Assembly (NCBI GenBank): GCA_958298945.1
Contig: OY282606.1
Coordinates: 87,365,696-87,429,695 of the forward strand
Direction: 5' to 3'
Origin: Atherix ibis
Taxonomy: Eukaryota > Arthropoda > Insecta > Diptera > Athericidae
DNA: 64,000 nt
Below the pieces are notes generated by a model. The model saw only the letters and a list, made by a program, of their open reading frames with translations. It ran no database searches and had not been told where the DNA came from. Below, piece after piece: positions 47,921-57,538 of this stretch; the stretch's first letter is position 1, and the number at the start of each line of letters is the position of its first letter. Made by a program: the position numbers and the translations under genes.

Positions 47921-47950
47921 AAATCATATCACTCTTATTGGAAAACCCTA
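47921..47950 (-). repeat. terminal inverted repeat, right
   Basis: Complement starts TAGGGTTTTCCAATAAGAGT. It is followed by target TA (47951-47952) and lies 84 bases before the transposase start codon. Confidence 0.95.
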
Positions 47951-47954
47951 TATA

Positions 47955-49085
47955 ACATGTATGAGAGAGGAAGAAAATGTGAATATTTGTAAATTATGAG
48001 TTTTGAATTTTGATTTTATTACGACTAGCTTATATTATTGTCTTAGCAATTTAACATAGTAAAAATGAAAATAAATTTAAAAAAAAACCCAAAATATTCA
48101 AGATAATAGTATTAGACAATAAGGAAGTAAACTAATTTTCCGTAAAACAATTTCGAATGATGAGCTTCTCTTCAAATTATCAATACGAGGAAAAAAAAAC
48201 AACAATAATTTAAGAAGATAGAAAAAATTATATAAATTATATGGTTGAAAATTTTAATTTATAAAAAAAAAACCATAAAAAAAACTACCACCTCGAGAAG
48301 GTTTTTTTTAAATTATACTTATTATACTTAACGAAAACGTATTAATTTTTTTTTCAGCTACCCTTTCCGTAGAAAATGAATACGCCTTAACTTAGTAATA
48401 CTATTATTAAAAATACAAATACTTTGTCCTCGTCAGACATCAATCAAATAAAAATAAATTTATTCTTTTGCTCATAAATATGGACAGTATTCATTCTCTT
48501 TCTTAATAAACTTAAGATTTGATAGTCTCAGATTATTCTAAGCTCAATAAAAACTAACTTTTTTTTTCTTCAAATATCTATCTATCTATTTAGATACGGA
48601 TAAAAAAATATTTTTGAATTAAAAATATAATGTTTACAAAAAAAATCTTTTTGTTATTGTTAGTCTTTAAACACAAAATATACGTTGTTAGTCTTTAATG
48701 AAAAACTGAAATATTTTGTATAAACTTTGAAGGTAAACATATTGTTTTTTTTATTGAGGGGGGGGGGGGGGGTCTGGTAGTTTCCTTTTAAAGGTATAAG
48801 AAAATTGATTTTATTTTTAGAATGAACAAAAAATCTATAATAGGCCCATAATAATAATAGTAGTTTGTTGTTATTGAGTGTATAATTTTGTCCATATAAA
48901 AATAGCTGAATTTTGTTGGAAGTATAATTTAGATGATGAATTTATTGATTTTTAGATTTATGAAAGGATAAAAAAAATAATTAAAGAGTTTTTCAACATA
49001 AGTAATAAAATTAATTCATAAATGACTAAGTCAACTGAAATAAAACTCGAAAATGTACTCTATTAACAACCGCTCGACTATTGTA
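47955..49085. other. AT-rich non-coding stretch
   Basis: No gene was recognised. It contains a run of 15 G at 48758-48772, striking in so AT-rich a region. Confidence 0.6.
48758..48772. repeat. poly-G run (15 bases)
   Basis: An uninterrupted G15 mononucleotide tract. The exact length is prone to sequencing error. Confidence 0.85.
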
Positions 49086-49089
49086 ATAC

Positions 49090-49712
49090 CAATTGGTTCA
49101 GTCACTTCAATTCCATAATAAATAGGACCAATATACCCAGTCTAATACCGATGAAAAGTTAAGTTAAATAAAATTTAGATTTCATTATATCATACAAATG
49201 ATTGCCAGGCACTTGATTCATTTGAGACACTTTTTAATGACTTTTTCGCACTTAAATTTGAGGATCGGTTCAATCCAAGAAGCGCGATCTTTCACATAGC
49301 TTCACAAGAATTATTCCAGTGACGTTAAATCACACGAAATACGGGCCAATGACATCTTCAAACCAAAATTTACGTCAAACAGTCATTTTGCATGGATACA
49401 ATGGCTTCTCCACAGTCACTTGTGGGTTTTCAGAGCCCCATACACGGTTATTTTGCTTATTGATGTATTCGACAAGCGAGAAATTATCCTCATTGTGGAA
49501 GAAATTCTTTTTTCTCGAAAAATCAACATCAACAACGAAACCCGTGGTTCCAGTACCTAATCGGTTTATATTCCGCGAAAGTTTAACCCACTGTCTATAA
49601 TTCAAAATGGCGAAGTTTAAACTGAATAACCGTTACATTCGACGACATATATGGTTGATAACTTTCATATGACGAGGATGTATGGTACTTTCCGAACCTT
49701 GAAATGGATAAT
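49090..49712 (-). pseudogene. DD41D-derived fossil
   Basis: The right border GGTACTTTCCGAACCTTGAA (about 49684-49703), followed by ATGGATAAT, is the family's end. The left border GATGAAAAGTTAAGTTAAAT (about 49152) resembles the opposite end. On the minus strand, 49605-49375 is open for 76 codons and reads DFSRKKNFFHNEDNFSLVEY, then INKQNNRV, SENPQVTVEKPLYPCKMTV. This is the first catalytic block (SDEAHF, here NEDNF) through the region before TVWCGFW. The rest of the catalytic domain is deleted. Left of it, 49090-49140 recalls the coding sequence for GPYFF. It serves as the colinear reference that exposes the minisatellite insertion at 15485-16570. Confidence 0.82.
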
Positions 49713-49714
49713 AT

Positions 49715-50390
49715 TCCTATGGGGACTTTCCATTAATAGATTGAATCTCACAAACTGCACTAATTTTCAAAGTTTTAATCTTATTAAAACCCCAGGTTAA
49801 ACCCGAGAATACAAACGAATTGTGAAGTATCGGCCGCCATACCTGTTGAATTGTACAATAAAATGATTGAATCTATGTATGATATAAAAGGTGTTTAGCT
49901 AAAATTAATAAGTAAAGGAAGTGCAACGAAATATTTAAAAAATTTAATTTCAAATATATTAACACTGTTTTTTTTTTACTGACATATTTTTCGTACATAA
50001 TTTTAATATCATTTTAGTCTTAATCTTACCAATGACCGTAATTATCTTTTCTTCATTTTATTGAATTTAACTACACCAAAATCTTCTTCTAATATTTAAT
50101 GTGATTAGAAATTATGTACTTAATATTTTAAAATCCTTTTTATATTTAAAAAAAAATATAAAATTTTGTATTTTATTTCGAGAACTGCTATTATTTGTTT
50201 GTTTGTTTGTGCGTTTGATTCCCAGGGGCAATTTTCATAGCTCCACGACCATAAGATCATTTGATGTTACCAATTTCTTAAACGAAGCTGATCTATTTTG
50301 AGAATGATCGAACAGTTGAGCTTGTTAAATTTTCTGGAAAAACTCATTGATGGGAATGACAGTTATCTTGAAAAACTGTCAAGTAAAACA
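49715..50390. other. AT-rich non-coding stretch
   Basis: No gene was recognised. A short T/GTTT microsatellite-like run lies near 50190-50215. Confidence 0.55.
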
Positions 50391-50392
50391 CG

Positions 50393-51160
50393 CTTCACAC
50401 AACGCTAATTTTCCTGCTTGTTTTCTTGCTTGATACTGCGCTGGCTACGATGCTAGAAATAATGTAACTTCATTTAACTTTTAAAAAAAGCATCGTGTGA
50501 AGCCTACACGTATAAAAACCATCACAAAATCTAACATCGCAGAGGGCTTGAAAACAAGTAATAAATCTAGCAAGCAAACAAGCAGAAAAAATAGCGTAGT
50601 GTGCAGACGATTTAAATAATTTATAAATAATTCCTTAAAATAGTCAGAAAACGGGTAAAAAACCATTTTTCTGAGCCTTTCAAGGAGTTTTCTTATATAA
50701 CACTTAGTTGACAGTTTTTGATGACGCTAATTTTCCTGCATGTTTTCTTGCTTGATACCGTGCTGGCTACGGTGCTAGAAATTATGTTACTTGTTGCTCC
50801 GCTACTAGTTTTCAAGCAAGTTTCAGAAATAGAACCGGTTCTATTTTTCTTTTCACGTGACCTACATGAGCAAATGACGTATATGTACCAGCTAGAAATC
50901 TAACTTTAAAAAAAGCATCGTGTAAAGCCTCGCTTTAAAAGAGAAACCTAACTTTTAAAAAAGCATCGTGTGAAGCTTACACGTATAAAAATCATTACAA
51001 AATCTAACGCCGCAGAGAGCTTGAAAACAAGTAACGAATCTAGCAATAAAACAAGCATGAAAAATATCATCGTTTAAATGATTTAAAATTATTTTTTAAC
51101 AGTTTTTTAACCCTTCAAGGACTTTTTTTTATATAACACTTAGTTGACAGTTTCTGATGA
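50393..51160. repeat. tandemly duplicated inverted-repeat element
   Basis: The first copy, about 50393-50610, has inverted ends: TTCACACAACGCTAATTTTC at the left and TAGCAAGCAAACAAGCAG...TAGCGTAGTGTG at the right, a MITE-like design of about 210 bp. It is followed by CTTAGTTGACAGTTTTTGAT (about 50703-50722), then a second copy (about 50726-51070) with the same ends, an extra 110 bases at 50795-50905 and an internal direct repeat (AGCATCGTGT.AAGC at about 50914 and 50962), and again CTTAGTTGACAGTTTCTGAT (about 51141-51160). No protein is encoded. The flanks belong to the mariner fragment at 51175, so the element is inserted in that mariner. Confidence 0.78.
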
Positions 51161-51174
51161 CATTCGTTTCGAAA

Positions 51175-51330
51175 TTTCGTCAGTTTTCGGTTTTGACGGC
51201 CTCCCTGATTAGAGGTTCGTAATTCTCTACTTCTCGGCCCTCCAAAAATGCATTATGCCACCAAATAGATATGGAATAATCCCCATATGCTCGTTGCAAC
51301 TTTTCCTAAGTCAAACTCGCAGATTCCTCA
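51175..51330 (-). pseudogene. mariner transposase N-terminal remnant
   Basis: The minus strand reads ASLT.EKLQ (about 51320-51295) and GRQNRKLTKFRNECHQKL near 51215-51165, matching the plus-strand fossil at 53150-53310 (ASLTYGKLQRTYEE ... NECHQKLS in one frame). Only the DNA-binding part survives, and frames are broken. Confidence 0.6.
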
Positions 51331-51334
51331 AGGT

Positions 51335-53080
51335 TGATAGCTGAAAATTTTGTTTTTTTTGTAACGTACTCCAAATACACAACCCTAATTATCACGCCTT
51401 ATAGATAATGGACTTTCGTTGAAGCTATACAGAGGGGGGAAGACGCTGATGTCAATTTCATTACTTTTCGATTTAATTTTTTATAGATCAACAAACAACT
51501 TTTCGACCAACGAAAACGTGTCTGAAAATTATAGTAGTCATAAATAAATGGGAATAAATTTAGAAATCGCTTATCACATATGTTTAGTGGAACAAAATTA
51601 GAATATTGAATAAAATTCAAGTCATTGTTGTCCATTAGAGTAACAAGTTGAATTTTAAACGATCTTTCCATAGTATGGTACTGTGGATATTGTCAAAACA
51701 AATCACATCAAATGAGGGATAGTGGAAAAAACTATAGCACAAAATCTAATAATAATTTTTTTTTCTTTGGAGCAAACACTAGCAAAATATAACAAATTAA
51801 TTCTAGTTAAAATTTGTTATAAAACTTTTCTTATACCCAAAAAAAAAAAAATTCAGACATACTTTTTGAAATTCTTCGCTTCTGTTATATATATTCATGA
51901 CGTTTACGAACGCTATCATTTTATATCAATCAAAAATATTTTGTTTTTATTGATGACACAAAACTGTATGCGACATCACCAATCAAATTCAGTCAATGAA
52001 AATTTTATTGAAACAAAGCTTCCCATTATATATGATGGGCAATGATGAGGAATCAACGTCAATCGAATATTATTGGAAATCTGAACAATTGATGTCTATC
52101 GACTATTCTGAGATTCTACTGATTTCTTGCCAATTTTATCAATGATTTTTCCATTTCAATAAAAATTTTCGGTAGATTAAAGCCGACAAATCAAGTCGTT
52201 ATATAGAATTCCCTAATTTCATGTTTTCGGATTTCTAAATCTCAATTGGTATTGAAAACTTTTTTACATTGTTAACTTATAGAAAAGCTCAACAGCATAA
52301 ATTCTGAAAACTTTACGACAACGTAATAGGAAATTGTTTTCAACTTTATTTAAGAAAAATCATATATCTTTTCTAAAAAAAATCCATCCTTATACAATTA
52401 ACTTTGTTCCAATATTAGTGAAAATTTTAGAACGAAAATTCCCAGAATAGATATAAAAAAGCATCAAAATATTCAATATCTTTTTTTAATGTTTTAATAA
52501 CTTTCAAAAAACCCCATTAATACTTTAATAAGATGTTTTTTATTATTTTTTTTTATTCAGTTTGTTGGCAAAAATTTTTTTACAATCTTAATAATTTGAT
52601 CTAATATTGTATTAGTATTAAAAATATAATTTGATATTTATACTTTGTACAAAAGAAACGAAAATTTATTCAGTCAAAGTAATTTATTTTTTCGCAATTT
52701 TGTGTCTATTTGGACTCATAGAAATTTTGTCATTAAAAAAAAATCGATTAACACATGTTTATAAGCTTCAACATTTCAAATACGAAAACATAACAAATTT
52801 TTTTGGCAAAAAATATTCAATATCGGCTGTTCTTAATCAAAATAATAATCAGCATCTCACACCAATTCAATAGAGAATTTGTAGGTTTTCTTACTTGTAA
52901 ATGGAGAAATATATTTTTTCAAAAGTGGACAAAATATCTGGTTTTTTATATACAAATATGACATTGTATATAGAACACCAGGGATTCCCCCCCTCTCCCA
53001 CATATATATTGTATGTTAGTCCTTCCTAGTAACTATGAGACATTACCAGACTTGATAAGTGCAGTTGTGTTTTTGTAGTG
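51335..53080. other. AT-rich non-coding stretch
   Basis: No gene was recognised. Short open frames (for example 51722-52045) are composition-driven. Confidence 0.55.
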
Positions 53081-53084
53081 CCTT

Positions 53085-53385
53085 ACGAAAAATAGGATAA
53101 CGAAATTTGAAGCAACGATGTACCATCAAATTTTGGTTAAGCTTGATAAATCAGCGAGTTTGACTTACGGAAAGTTGCAACGAACATATGAGGAACATTC
53201 CTTATTTATTCGGTGGTGTTAAGAATTTTTTTTGCAGGACCGAAAAATAATGGCAGACGATCTTTGGAAAACTGATAAAATTGTGGAATGAATGTCACCA
53301 AAAACTGTCAATAATATTTAATATTTATACTTTGTTCAAAGAATTTTCTAAGAATTTTCTTGAAAGGCTCTGAAAAAGGTCCAGT
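53085..53385 (+). pseudogene. mariner transposase N-terminal remnant
   Basis: The plus strand reads MYHQILVKLDKSASLTYGKL, then QRTYEEHSLFIRW. This matches the mariner helix-turn-helix region FY.KLGKSA.ETYEKLQ.AYGE..LSR.QVFRW.K. It then degenerates through a stop into DRKIMADDLWKTDKIVE, in place of GR..V.DD...GRPSTSKTDENVE. It ends where LINE sequence begins at about 53390. Confidence 0.7.
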
Positions 53386-53389
53386 GCGT

Positions 53390-53830
53390 CAGATTAGATA
53401 TTGCAGACTCTTTGATGTTAGGCTTTAGCAAAAATCTGACAACGCCTGCTGAAAAGTCAAGTCGGGTTGTAAATGCCTTAGCAAGCGTCATGCCTAAATA
53501 CAACGAGAAGTCTAGATAGCGCTGACGTATGCGTCTATCCACATTTCTGAGCTCTATGATACTCTAAGCACCTCTGGTCTATACAGAAACTATGGTGACG
53601 GAAACGTGCAGCGTCAGGTCATGGCGGTATATTGACAAAACCGAAGTGTGATCTCAAGAACATTCCGTTCTGTCTTGTTTGACGCTGCCTGTGTTATCGC
53701 TAACATGCCGAGGAATGAGGTCATAGAGATGTGGACCACTATAGGACCCAATTTCTGACAGTACAGAATGAGTGCGTTAAGGCATATCAATACAAATTTA
53801 AGGAGGAAGTTGATGTGACTTACTCTAATT
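53390..53830 (+). pseudogene. R1-type LINE ORF2 fragment (after the RT domain)
   Basis: The plus strand reads VRLDIADSLMLGFSKNLTTP, then AEKSSRVVNALASVMPKYN. This resembles the region just downstream of the reverse transcriptase in R1-clade non-LTR elements (A...A..L..LMPN.GGP...RR.L....S..LY..P.W). After a frame change come NVQRQVMAVY and DAACVIANMPRNEVIE, matching the later QR..ALRV...YRTVS..A..VIA...P. GC content is higher than in the surroundings. Neither the catalytic FADD motif nor the C-terminal zinc knuckle is present. It has several stops. Confidence 0.62.
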
Positions 53831-54105
53831 GTTGGCCTATAATCGAGTATGCGGAGAAGGTGTCTTCTTTAGAGGAGAAAGGAAAAAAGTGGAGAAAATA
53901 ATCGGTGAACAGCTGTCCGAGAAGTGCATCCCGACTAGAGAAGAAGCTTCTGAACAAGCATTCCGAGTAGAAAAGAAGCTTCACCACAAAGAAAGAAGAA
54001 GAAAATAGACTTGATGACACTCTACTCCTCATGAAGTAATACCTGACGGTGGTCCCATGGGGAGTCATATTTGAAGAAAAGGGAAGTCGGTTTAAGCGAG
54101 TAAAA
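53831..54105. other. unidentified GC-balanced segment
   Basis: It contains a short repeat (GAGAAGAAGCTTC near 53938 and GAAAAGAAGCTTC near 53971). It is possibly more LINE sequence, but no frame is recognisable. Confidence 0.35.
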
Positions 54106-54109
54106 AGCC

Positions 54110-54315
54110 ACTATTCTACGGCACTTTTAGAAGATTTTCCCCTACCCTTGTATAAAAAAAAACCACTTTGATGCTCCACCATCTCAACGCTTCCTGTCAC
54201 GCGGTCATCACCATCAACAACTTTTTGTCAGAAAAGGGATTTCCTGAGTTCCCCGAAACCAAAAAACATTTGAAAGGACGTCAGTTTTGCACTCGGGAGT
54301 TCAATCGAGGCCCTA
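54110..54315 (+). pseudogene. outer mariner transposase, part before the insertion
   Basis: The plus strand reads MLHHLNASCHAVITINNFLS, then EKGFPEFPETKKHLKGRQF. This aligns with the mariner block LLHHDNA.CH.A..I..FL..KGIP..P..PYSPDL.PCDFFLFPKTK.HLKGR.F. The second catalytic Asp is lost (LNA for DNA) and the PPYSPDLSPCDF segment with the third Asp is deleted. The frame runs into the CCCTA at 54311-54315, where another mariner is inserted. The C-terminal remainder is at 55564-55665. Confidence 0.82.
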
Positions 54316-54327
54316 CCAGGTGTATAA

Positions 54328-54374
54328 GCTCACTCACGCCATCCGCTGTTTGGTCATAGATGGCGTGAGTGAGC
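54328..54374. repeat. hairpin next to the mariner left end
   Basis: Arms GCTCACTCACGCCATC (54328-54343) and its exact complement (54359-54374), with a 15-base loop. Confidence 0.93.
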
Positions 54375-54493
54375 GTATTAAGCTACCATGAGCACACCAT
54401 ACTTTTTTTTTATGAGTTTGACATCTGTCAACATTAATCAGTGCACATTGTCAGTAATTTCGTACAACAACATACATTTTTCCTTTGGTAATT

Positions 54494-55515
54494 ATGTCTA
54501 GTTTTGTGCCAGAAAAATAGCATCTGCTGGAAGCTCTGCTTTTGAAGAAATCGGCTGCCGACCCATATCAAATGCTTATGGACGCCTATGGTGACAGTGC
54601 TTTATCGGAAACAACGTTGCGATATTGGTTTCGTTGGTTCAAAGATGGCAATTTTGACTTGTGGGACAAGAAGCGTGAAAATCGGCTAAGGAAGGTTGAG
54701 GACCGTCAATTGCAGGCTCTTTTGGACGAATACGATACCCAATCGTAAAAAATGCTCGCGGAGCAATTGGGTGTTACTCATCCAGCCATTTCCATGCGTC
54801 TGCGTGCCATGGAGAAGATTGAAAAGATCGAAAAATGCGTGCCGCATGAATTGAACGATAGGCAGATGGAGCGACGCCAAAACACATGCGAAATCTTGCT
54901 CGCCAGACAAAAAAGAAAGTCGTCCCTGCATCGGATTGTGACAGGCGATGAAAAGTGGATATATTTCGAGAATACTAAGCGCAAGAAATCGTCGGTTGAT
55001 CCTGGCCAACCATCAACATCTTCCCCAAGAATGAATCGCTTCGGACGGAAGACGATGCTGTGCGTTTAGTGGGATGAGCAGGGTATCGTCTACTACGAGA
55101 TGTTGAAACCTGGTGAAACTGTCAATTCCCACCGCTACTACCAACAACTGATCAAATTGCACTGTGCTCTGCATGAAAAAAGGATAGATTATCAACAAAG
55201 ACATGACAAGCTGATTTTCCTCCACAACAACGCACCCTCGCACACGTCAAAAATGGTCCAAAACTACTTGGAGACACTCAACTGGTAGGTGCTACCCCAC
55301 CGCACCTATTCACCAGACCTGGCCCCTTCCGACTACCACTTGTTTTCGTCGATGGGCCACGCGCTCGCTGAGCAGCACTTCGATTCTTATGAAGACGTCC
55401 GCAATGGCTTGATGAGTGGTTTGCCTCGAAAGAGAAGGAATTTTTTTGGCGTGGTATCCACAAATTGCCCGAGAGATCGAAAAATGTGTAGCTAGCGAGG
55501 GCAATTACTTTGAAT
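54494..55515 (+). pseudogene. mauritiana mariner transposase with four stops
   Basis: One frame from ATG 54494 covers almost the whole expected protein of about 345 residues. The N-terminal helix-turn-helix includes HLLEALLLKKSAA, then LSETTLRYWFRWFKDGNFD and the linker RLRKVEDRQLQALLDE. A second helix-turn-helix is MLAEQLGVTHPAISMRLRAM. The first catalytic Asp is codon 152 (VTGDEKWIYFEN). At codon 245 Asn replaces the second Asp (LHNNAPSH). The third Asp is codon 280 (LAPSDYHLF), giving the DD34D spacing. Stops occur at codons 9, 85, 192 and 265 (54518, 54746, 55067, 55286). Two one-base deletions near 55415 and 55480 shift the C-terminal WFASKEKEFFWRGIHKLPER. All four stops can arise by single substitutions, as expected of decay after insertion. 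Confidence 0.95.
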
Positions 55516-55563
55516 AAATTTGGTTTTGACTAAAAAACAGTGGATTTAAGCTTATACACCTGG

Positions 55564-55665
55564 TAAAGGCGATTCCAGTTAAAGCCTTACAGCACTGCTA
55601 CGAAGAGTGGCAAAAACACCTCCGTCGTTGTGTGTTCAATGCTCAAGTGGGACAAGTCTAATTTT
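55564..55665 (+). pseudogene. outer mariner transposase, part after the insertion
   Basis: The plus strand reads KAIPVKALQHCYEEWQKHLR, then RCV, the C-terminal region of mariner transposases (LKAIP.EAFQ.CFE.W..R...CV). Joining 54313 to 55564 with a single TA places it in the same frame as SIEAL just before the insertion. The remainder degenerates and no terminal repeat was seen. Confidence 0.85.
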
Positions 55666-55669
55666 ATTG

Positions 55670-57110
55670 GATTTCTGCCACTGCACTTTCAAATACGATT
55701 TTTTAAGGTCAAATTGAATCCTTTTTTCCCCACTATTTTTTTTTACATTGACATTGATTGGTAAGTTAGCATCCTCTAAAAAGTTAATTGTGTTTATTTA
55801 CTGTGTAGTAACTTTTTTTCTTCATCAGTCTAATGGCACAATAAAAAGTGTAATCCATACACTCATATGTAAGTACCGAGCAAATTGCATTTTATCTTCA
55901 TCTGTACTTAAAACATATTGAAACAAACAAGGTGGAAACATTAAATTTCATTCTCATAAGTCAAATACTTATGCTGCTGTCATGATTATATGTTTCATAG
56001 TAGCTAAACGAGAAATATCACATATTATATCACAGCTAAAAAAAAAACCAACCTTTGAACTAAAATTACACCTATTGGAAATTTTTATCTCTCTTTACCG
56101 AAGGAGCGAGAAGATTGGATAATATTATCACAACCATAAAAAAGAGAAAGTTTCGTGAATATAACCGTACACAGGATCAAAAATACTGAACTGATTATGT
56201 ATATTAATAATGAAGCGAAACCAGATAAAAGAATATATATTGAATTTTATATACAAAAACATGTTTTTACACTTGAATTTAGTATAAAGTTAAATTGTAT
56301 TCTCCCTGGAGGAGCCTGGGGGGGATTTTCAATTTACGGCGATGAAATTAGTTTGAAATAATCTAAAAAATGGTTGGAGTTTTGATCGTGCGCAGTATCC
56401 TACATACACGATTTTTTTCTGCTATAAATTTTTGCAGCTACAATGTGTAAACATGAGGCAATTTAATATTATCCTACTGGTAAGTAAACTCTCATATTTA
56501 TCAAGCTTGAAAGAAACTAATTTAAGGCTTTTAAAGTTTCAACTTTATTACAAAACATAGTAAACTAGGCATTTTATGTAAGGGTATGATTATTATCGGT
56601 TACGAGTACAACGTGGTGAATACAAGATTTTGTGGTTCGATGGTGGAATTATTAACAATTTTTTTCCCAAACAATTTTTAAGATTATTTAAAAATTAATT
56701 AATTAATTAAATGCCTGAAATATTTTTAATTTTCATAAAAACTGGTTAGATTATCTCCTTTTTGTGCGTCAAAATATGTTTTATAAAAATTATAAAAGAA
56801 GCGGTTTGCTTAAGGAAATTTTTTATATACACGTTTTGATTTTATTATATTTTCTTTTATAAAATCATTAAGGTGTGCATATGAATTTTTATATATATAA
56901 AACAGTAGTAAAAATATTGAAAATATTCCTACAAGATCATCGGTAACAGCACCTCTCTTACACTACATTGAAAAATATCCTTTAAAATTATATGAAAGAT
57001 GAATTCTGAAAATTTGATTTTTGAGATCTACAAGTTGTCATAGTTTCAAATTATCAATATTGTTCGAATTTTTAATACTATTTAAGTAATTATTTTAATG
57101 AGTTTTTCGT
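55670..57110. other. AT-rich non-coding stretch
   Basis: No gene was recognised. The small open frame at 56155-56361 is not convincing. Confidence 0.55.
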
Positions 57111-57114
57111 AATA

Positions 57115-57538
57115 ATTTTGATAGGTTTTTCGCACATTTCGGGCTATAGTTCGGGTATTACTTGACAAATATTGATTTCTGACATTTAAAGATTTTCCTC
57201 AAAAAATACTATCTTTCGTGTAGTTCCACAAAAAAAATTCCAACGTCGTCAAATTACATGATTTTGGAGGCCAAATGGCATTACCAAATCTGAAAATTAC
57301 GCGTCCTGGGACCTTCTCGCATAATAGTGGTAAAAATTTGTCATGTTTTGTGGCTTGTGGCACTTTTTTCTTGTGAAAATCACATAAGGTGCAGATAAAA
57401 ATCTTCAGGTTCAGTCGAAAAACTAACAATCATTATTTTTCGGTAACGGTCTTTCAACACCTTCACACCAAAATAATGCAGAACAGATATTCACTTTTTG
57501 CGGATACCATGGCTTCTCCACAGTAACTTGTGGGTTTG
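57115..57538 (-). pseudogene. DD41D-like transposase, middle to C-terminal part
   Basis: The minus strand from 57538 down reads NPQVTVEKPWYPQKVNICSA, then LFWCEGVERPLP, matching the NPQ...SPKLTVWCGFW region. About 57365-57300 is a decayed DATSH..LL.EK and PGRVIFRFGNAIWPPKSCNL, then TTLEFFLWNY. That is the second and third catalytic blocks with the third Asp changed to Glu, and the C-terminus decays toward 57120. The upstream part of the gene is replaced by LINE sequence at 57538, making one open chimeric frame of 127 codons. Confidence 0.85.

Larger units (their letters stand above)
46645..47950 (-). mobile_element. complete DD41D (rosa-like) Tc1/mariner element
   Basis: The 1306-bp element is flanked by TA on both sides (46643-46644, 47951-47952), has 30-bp terminal inverted repeats with three mismatches, and holds a single uninterrupted transposase gene on the minus strand. 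The size and one-gene layout are typical of mariner-type elements. The 84-bp leader between the right terminal repeat and the start codon contains AATGACAGATCAT (about 47875-47890), recalling the TTTGACAGCTGTCAAA palindrome near the ends of the decayed relatives. The contrast with the many broken relatives marks this as a recent arrival. Confidence 0.97.
54316..55563 (+). mobile_element. mauritiana-type mariner, nearly full length, inactive
   Basis: The terminal inverted repeats begin CCAGGTGTATAAGCT (54316-54330) and end AGCTTATACACCTGG (55549-55563). TA is present at both borders (54314-54315, 55564-55565). The CCAGGTGTA tip and the 1248-bp length are characteristic of the mauritiana subfamily (Mos1 is 1286 bp). 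It interrupts the reading frame of another mariner. A 16-bp perfect hairpin lies immediately inside the left end. Confidence 0.93.

Noticed and set aside
53831..54105. Extension of the LINE fragment
   Set aside because: Composition fits, but no frame gives a recognisable LINE motif, so the segment was left unidentified.
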